Below, one piece after another: positions 53,323-57,960 of a stretch of 57,960 nt of DNA. The DNA is from Microbotryum silenes-acaulis (Eukaryota > Basidiomycota > Microbotryomycetes > Microbotryales > Microbotryaceae): positions 1 to 57,960 of the forward strand of contig QPFY01000029.1 in the NCBI GenBank assembly GCA_003665825.1, written 5' to 3'. The notes under the pieces were generated by a model that was not told the origin of the DNA, did no database searches, and saw nothing but the letters and a program-made list of their open reading frames with translations. Position 1 is the first letter of the stretch, and every line of letters begins with the position of its first letter. The translations under genes and the position numbers were made by a program.

Positions 53323-53334
53323 GGTTATAAGCCC
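53323..53334 (+). other. Copia-C3 primer-binding site
   Basis: GGTTATAAGCCC, adjacent to the LTR. Confidence 0.6.
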
Positions 53335-53416
53335 ACGAGCTACCAGCCCCGCCGCTTGAAATTTTTCCCTCGAGCCCAGCCACTCGAGCCGCCCCAGCCC
53401 ATCGCACCATCGCAGC

Positions 53417-56400
53417 ATGGACAGCTCCCCCGCCCCGCCTTCGCCCCCCAGGGACATCAGCTCCCCTGACCCTTCGATCAGCGTGCAAATCGCCACGCTA
53501 CAGGCACAGCTTGCCGCTCTACAGGCCTCACAGCCCCCTGCCGCCGCCGCCGCCTCCCCGCCCGTCACTGCCACGCAGGCAAACACCGCCACCGCATCAA
53601 AAGTCGTGTTCCCCAAGCACGCTCGCCTTGACGGCCCTAAGTCGTTTACAAACTGGTTACGTCAACTCCGTCTCGCGCTTCCAAATCAAGCCCGTGGTTA
53701 CGTTCTTGACGGTGTCATTCCCCCGACGTGGACGGCCGACCAGCTTGCCGCCCGTGACGACGCCGCGCGTGAAATCATCGTTGGCTCGATCGACTCAGCC
53801 GACGTCTCAGCCACCCTCGACACCATCCCCAGCGACGACCTGTCGGCACCACGCATCTTCGCCGCACTCAAGGCTCGTTTCGCACCGGACGACGCCACTC
53901 GTACCCTCGAGTTGTTCGCCCGCCTTTGGGACTTCAGGAAGATGCCTGCCTCCGTCGAGGCGTACGACACGTGGCTCCGTGAATACATGTCGATCGCGCA
54001 GGAAATCCGCGACGCCAAAACCTCGCTCAACGACGTGCTCGCCACTCACGTGCTCGCCATGGTCCCACCCTGCCTCGACAGCTTCCGACTCACGTTCACG
54101 GACGAGCAGCGCAACCAACGCGACCTCCCGGAACTCACGACGCTGACGGATCGCATTCGCATCCAGCTTCGCTCGGCGGGACTCTCGTCATCGCACTCGG
54201 CCATGCTCGCCACCGCCTCCCCTTGTCCCGCCTGCCGCGCCCCCGGCCACCGTCTGCGCGACTGCACCTCACGGGCGACACACCCGCCCGCCGGCCCCTG
54301 CCGCCGCTGCCACAAGAAAGGTCACTGGGCCCTCGACTGCAAGCACCGGGGCGAACAGAAACACACCGGCGACGACAACCAGGACGACACGTCTCTCCCC
54401 GCCGCTCAACAGCCTAACATCGGCTATTTCGCCTCCTGCCTGTTCGCTCGCCGGCAACTCCCGACTGACGCCTTTGTAGTCGACTCGGGCGCCACGGCAC
54501 ACATGGTCGCCGATCGCTCTCTATTCACGGCTTATCGCCAGACGGCGCACACCAAGATCGGCGGCATCGCCGGCGGTATCACGGCCATTGGTATGGGGGA
54601 CGTAGCGTTCGTTGCCAAGACCGGACATCCGATCACGCTGCGTGGCGTTCTGCACACGCCGGGCCTCCACGTCAACCTCCTCTCTGTTTCTCGCCTCTGC
54701 GACACCGACCGCGTTCGACTCGCCTTCACCAGCGACGGCATCGACATCGCCAAGGACGGCCAGGCCATTGCTCACGGTACCAGGGTTAACGACGGTCTCT
54801 ACCTTTTGGACGCGGATCACACCAAGTGTCAGCAGCTTGCCCTTCTCTCGCGTTCTGAGTCTACCGTGCCCCTGCTTACCCTTCACCGCTGCCTCGGCCA
54901 TCTTGCCCCATCCTCTATACAGAAGATGATCGCCGCAGGTTTGCTGGACGGGTTTGGGGCCGGGTACAGTGACAAAGACGTAGAGGAGTTTGTTTGCAAT
55001 GCTTGCCTTGGTTCCAAAGGCCACCGTCTTCCTTTTCCCGACTCTGAGTCGCATTCCCCCGAGAGACTCGGCCTCGTGCACAGCGATGTCCTTTCGTTCC
55101 CCACTCCGTCCTTGACCGGGAAGCGCTACCTTGTCACATTTCTTGACGACCACTCTCGCAAACTCTGGGCATACGCGATCGATCACAAAAGCGACGTCTT
55201 CCCGACCTTCCAGACTTGGCTCGCCGAAGTGGAGTTAGAGACGAACGCGCGTTTAAAAACCCTTCGCACTGACAACGGCGGGGAGTACCGATCGAACGCA
55301 TTCACGGAGTTCTGCAAGTCCAGGGGCATTCGTCGTCAATACTCTATCCCCTACACACCTCAGCAAAACGGTCGTGCCGAACGTGTCAATCTCTCCATTG
55401 TCGAGGGCATCCTCGCCCTCCTTGCTGACTCCCATCTGCCGGCCACCTTTTGGGATGAAGCGGCTGCGTACTTCGTTTATTGCAAAAACAGGTGCTCACA
55501 CTCAGCTTTGGCCAAACAGACTCCAGAATCCGTTTGGAACGGCCGACGCACCACCACCACCGCCCTCCACCCGTTCGGCTGCGCGGCCTGGCTCACGGTC
55601 GCGCCGGACCTTCGCAGCAAGCTCGACCCCAAGGCCGCGCGCGTGATCTTCACCGGTTACGACCTCGCCTCCAAGGCTTTCCGTTTCTTCGACCATTATA
55701 CCAACAAGGTTGTGATTGGCCGAAATGCCACCTTCCTCGACGACGACTTCCCCGGCCTCCCAATCAACACGCCCGTCGATGTGGACAACACCGAACGCCA
55801 GTTCGTCATTCCCGCCGACACGCCCGCCCCCGCCGTCAAGACGAGGACCCCACTAGTAAGGTCGGCGCACATGGACGTCTCATCCTCTCTTGATGATTCT
55901 GCCATGAGCGCCGTTGACGTGGCCCCAGGGTACACTGGCGGATCCTTACTTAATTCTACAGATATCAGCCCCTCGCCGTCCCCGTCGCTTGTCCCGCTTT
56001 CGTCGCCCGCCACGTCCTCGGCCGGAGGACCGTCCCTCGATGACTCGGACGACCCGCTTGACCTCCTCAACTCCAACACCGCGGTTCGCCTCAACCTGAT
56101 GGACGTACATCGATCCGACGACGACACCCTGGTGACGCCCGCACCCGCCATTGCCCCCGCTGAACAGCCCTCCGATGACGACTCCCCTGATGAGATCGAT
56201 TTCCTCTCTCGCCACCACCGCGCCTTCATCGCCACAGACGACGACGACCCCACCCTCGACGCCATCGAGCCCGTCAAGTCGATTACTAGCGATCCTCAGA
56301 CCTGGCGCGAAGCAATGTCCAGCGACGAGCACGACATCTGGGCTCAGGCTGCCGCCGCCGAGTTCACCGCCATGCGCGACGACTTCAAGGTGTTCACCAT

Positions 56401-57835
56401 CGAGCCTCGATCCTCCGTACCACCGGGCGCCACTATCGTCACCTCCAAGTTCGTCTGGAAGACCAAACGCGACGCACGCGGCGAAGTCACGGGGCACAAG
56501 GCACGTCTCGTAGCGCAAGGTAACCGACAACGCGACGGCATCGACTTCTCGGAGACTTTCGCACCCGTCGCCCGGTTCTCCTCCATTCGCTGCCTCCTTG
56601 CCCTCGCCGCTGCCAATGGTTACCACGTTCATCAGGCCGACATCGACAAGGCTTACCTCCACGGCGAGCTCGATCACGATATCTGGATGACGACGCCACG
56701 AGGTTTCGACTTCCCAAGTGATAAGATTCTCCGCCTGCGGCGCTCAATCTACGGTCTCAAGCAGGCCGGTCGCATCTGGAATCGCCACATTGACACATCA
56801 CTCAGGAGTCTCGGGTACAAGGCAACGGGCACTGATCACTGCATTTACTCTCACATTGATGATCAGCAACGGCCCCATTATATCGCCTTGTATGTCGACG
56901 ATCTCCTCATTGTCAGCCCCGCCCTCGACGAGATCGAACGCGTCATCTCCGGCCTCGAACAACGATACGGCGTCAAACGACTCGGCCCCGCGGAATACAT
57001 CCTCGGCATCCAAATCCGCCGCCTGGACGACGGCTCCATTGCCCTATCCCAGGAACGCTACATCATGGACGTGCTCGCCCGGTTTCACTTCGACACCACG
57101 ACACGCGGCGCTACGGTGCCAATGACGCCCGGCCTCTCGCTCACGGCAGTTCCGGGTCAAGGAACGGAGCGCATTCGATCGTGGTACCTACAAGCCATTG
57201 GCTCCCTCCTGTACATTTCCCTTGGCACTCGACCCGACATTGCCTTCGCCGTCTCGTACTTGTCCCGGTTCGCCAACAACCCTGGCCGCCGTCATTGGAT
57301 TGCCGTCAAACACGTCCTTCGCTACCTTCGCGCCACGTACCGCGATGAGCTACTCTACGCCCGCGGTCCAGCCAAGTTACGGGTGTGGTTGGGTATTCCG
57401 ATGCGAACTGGGGTGCCTGCGTCGACACGTCCATCTCCACAATGGGCTTCGTCTTTTACTTGGCCGGCTCCGCCGTCTCTTGGTCATCGAAGCGTCAGAC
57501 TCGGGTGGCGGATTCCACCACTGATGCCGAATACCTCGCCTTGTCGCACGCTGGTAAGGAAGCGATTTACCTTACGCAACTCCTCTCCGAGCTCCACGTT
57601 CGCCCGATCGATGCAGCTCACATCTTCACCGACAACGAGGCCGCGGCCGCCGTCGCTCACGACCCCGTTCGCACCTCCGGCACTCGACACATACGCCTCC
57701 GCGAGCATTTTGTCCGCGACATGGTCAACCGAGGCGATATCTCCCTCTCACACGTTGGCACAGCGGACATGGTTGCGGACCTATTCACCAAAGCGCTGGG
57801 TCCCAAGATTTTTGGTATACATTGCTATGCTCTAG
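53417..57835 (+). pseudogene. Copia-C3 Gag-Pol, frameshifted in RNase H
   Basis: Identical in design to Copia-C1 and C2 up to residue 1319 (ARGPAK). There, AAA in C1 is AA at about 57375, and the frame shifts, replacing the RNase H domain (VGYSDANWG onwards) with an unrelated tail that stops at 57835. The RNase H coding sequence is otherwise present in another frame up to about 57890. It could be a true mutation or a sequencing error close to the window end. Confidence 0.85.
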
Positions 57836-57891
57836 GCCTCCGGACGCGGCACCCACGGCTCAAGTCTACCTCGCGTTCGCGTGGGGGGGGG

Positions 57892-57960
57892 TGTGAGGAA
57901 TCCACTCTCCGCTCGGGTCAGGACTTAGGCGCGCGGAGCGAGCCGGGCGCATGGCCCAGG
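57892..57960 (+). repeat. Copia-C3 3' LTR, first 69 bp
   Basis: Starts TGTGAGGAATCC after nine G. One base is missing near 57951 (GCATGGCC against GCATCGGCC in all other copies). Confidence 0.85.

Larger units (their letters stand above)
52994..57960 (+). mobile_element. Copia-C3: Ty1/copia element running off the window end
   Basis: 5' LTR 52994-53322, PBS, gag-pol and the first 69 bp of the 3' LTR (57892-57960). Inserted in Copia-A2; the left target duplication would be tgaat (52989-52993). Shares the ATTTATC variant with Copia-C2. Confidence 0.9.

Overview
The window is a dense nest of retrotransposons in a GC-rich eukaryotic genome. It is most likely fungal, and the mix of elements fits a basidiomycete (perhaps Pucciniomycotina), but that placement is inference. 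The evidence for a eukaryote is an intron-containing tRNA gene with a Pol III T-run terminator, non-LTR elements with poly(A) tails, a chromodomain-bearing Ty3/gypsy element and three LTR families of copia type. No ordinary single-copy protein gene was recognised.

Layout. 1-2564: non-coding DNA with two small inverted-repeat elements (509-1081 and 2161-2485). 2565-2645: a minus-strand tRNA-Gly(CCC) gene. 2712-17231: two full-length LINE elements of one lineage, head to tail with no spacer. LINE-1 has an intact ORF2 but a frameshifted ORF1. LINE-2 has an intact ORF1 but an ORF2 with a stop and a frameshift. In both, ORF1 and ORF2 overlap as TAATG. 17262-26046: ORF1 of a third, divergent LINE, split by a complete minus-strand chromovirus (Gypsy-1, 18518-25961, 572-bp LTRs, target duplication gaact). 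26229-26598: a fragment of a second Gypsy copy. 26706-31841: the 5' part of Gypsy-2 on the plus strand, interrupted by a solo LTR of family B (29333-30209) and then by a non-autonomous family-B element (31842-34169). 34170-52993: tandem minus-strand Copia-A elements sharing one LTR, interrupted by three nearly identical Copia-C elements (C-1 38015-43382 plus strand; C-2 46533-51759 minus strand; C-3 52994 to the window end, plus strand).

The nesting is supported by 5-bp target duplications (gaact, gggtg, caggc, acatc) and by reading frames that close exactly when the inserted DNA is ignored. Relative insertion order: LINEs first, then Gypsy; family B into Gypsy-2; Copia-A into B; Copia-C into Copia-A. 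C-1 and C-2 keep full open reading frames and look recent. LINE-2 and Gypsy-2 carry nonsense codons consistent with C-to-T decay.

The most unusual observations are these. The three copia-type families carry primer-binding sites complementary to a tRNA anticodon stem-loop (half-tRNA priming), with ATG in family B but ATA in A and C. A and C have non-canonical TG...TA LTR ends. Variable-copy 70-72 bp tandem repeats sit at the PBS-side end of the LTRs. The Gypsy LTR holds a Pol III-like unit (A box, B box, T-run).
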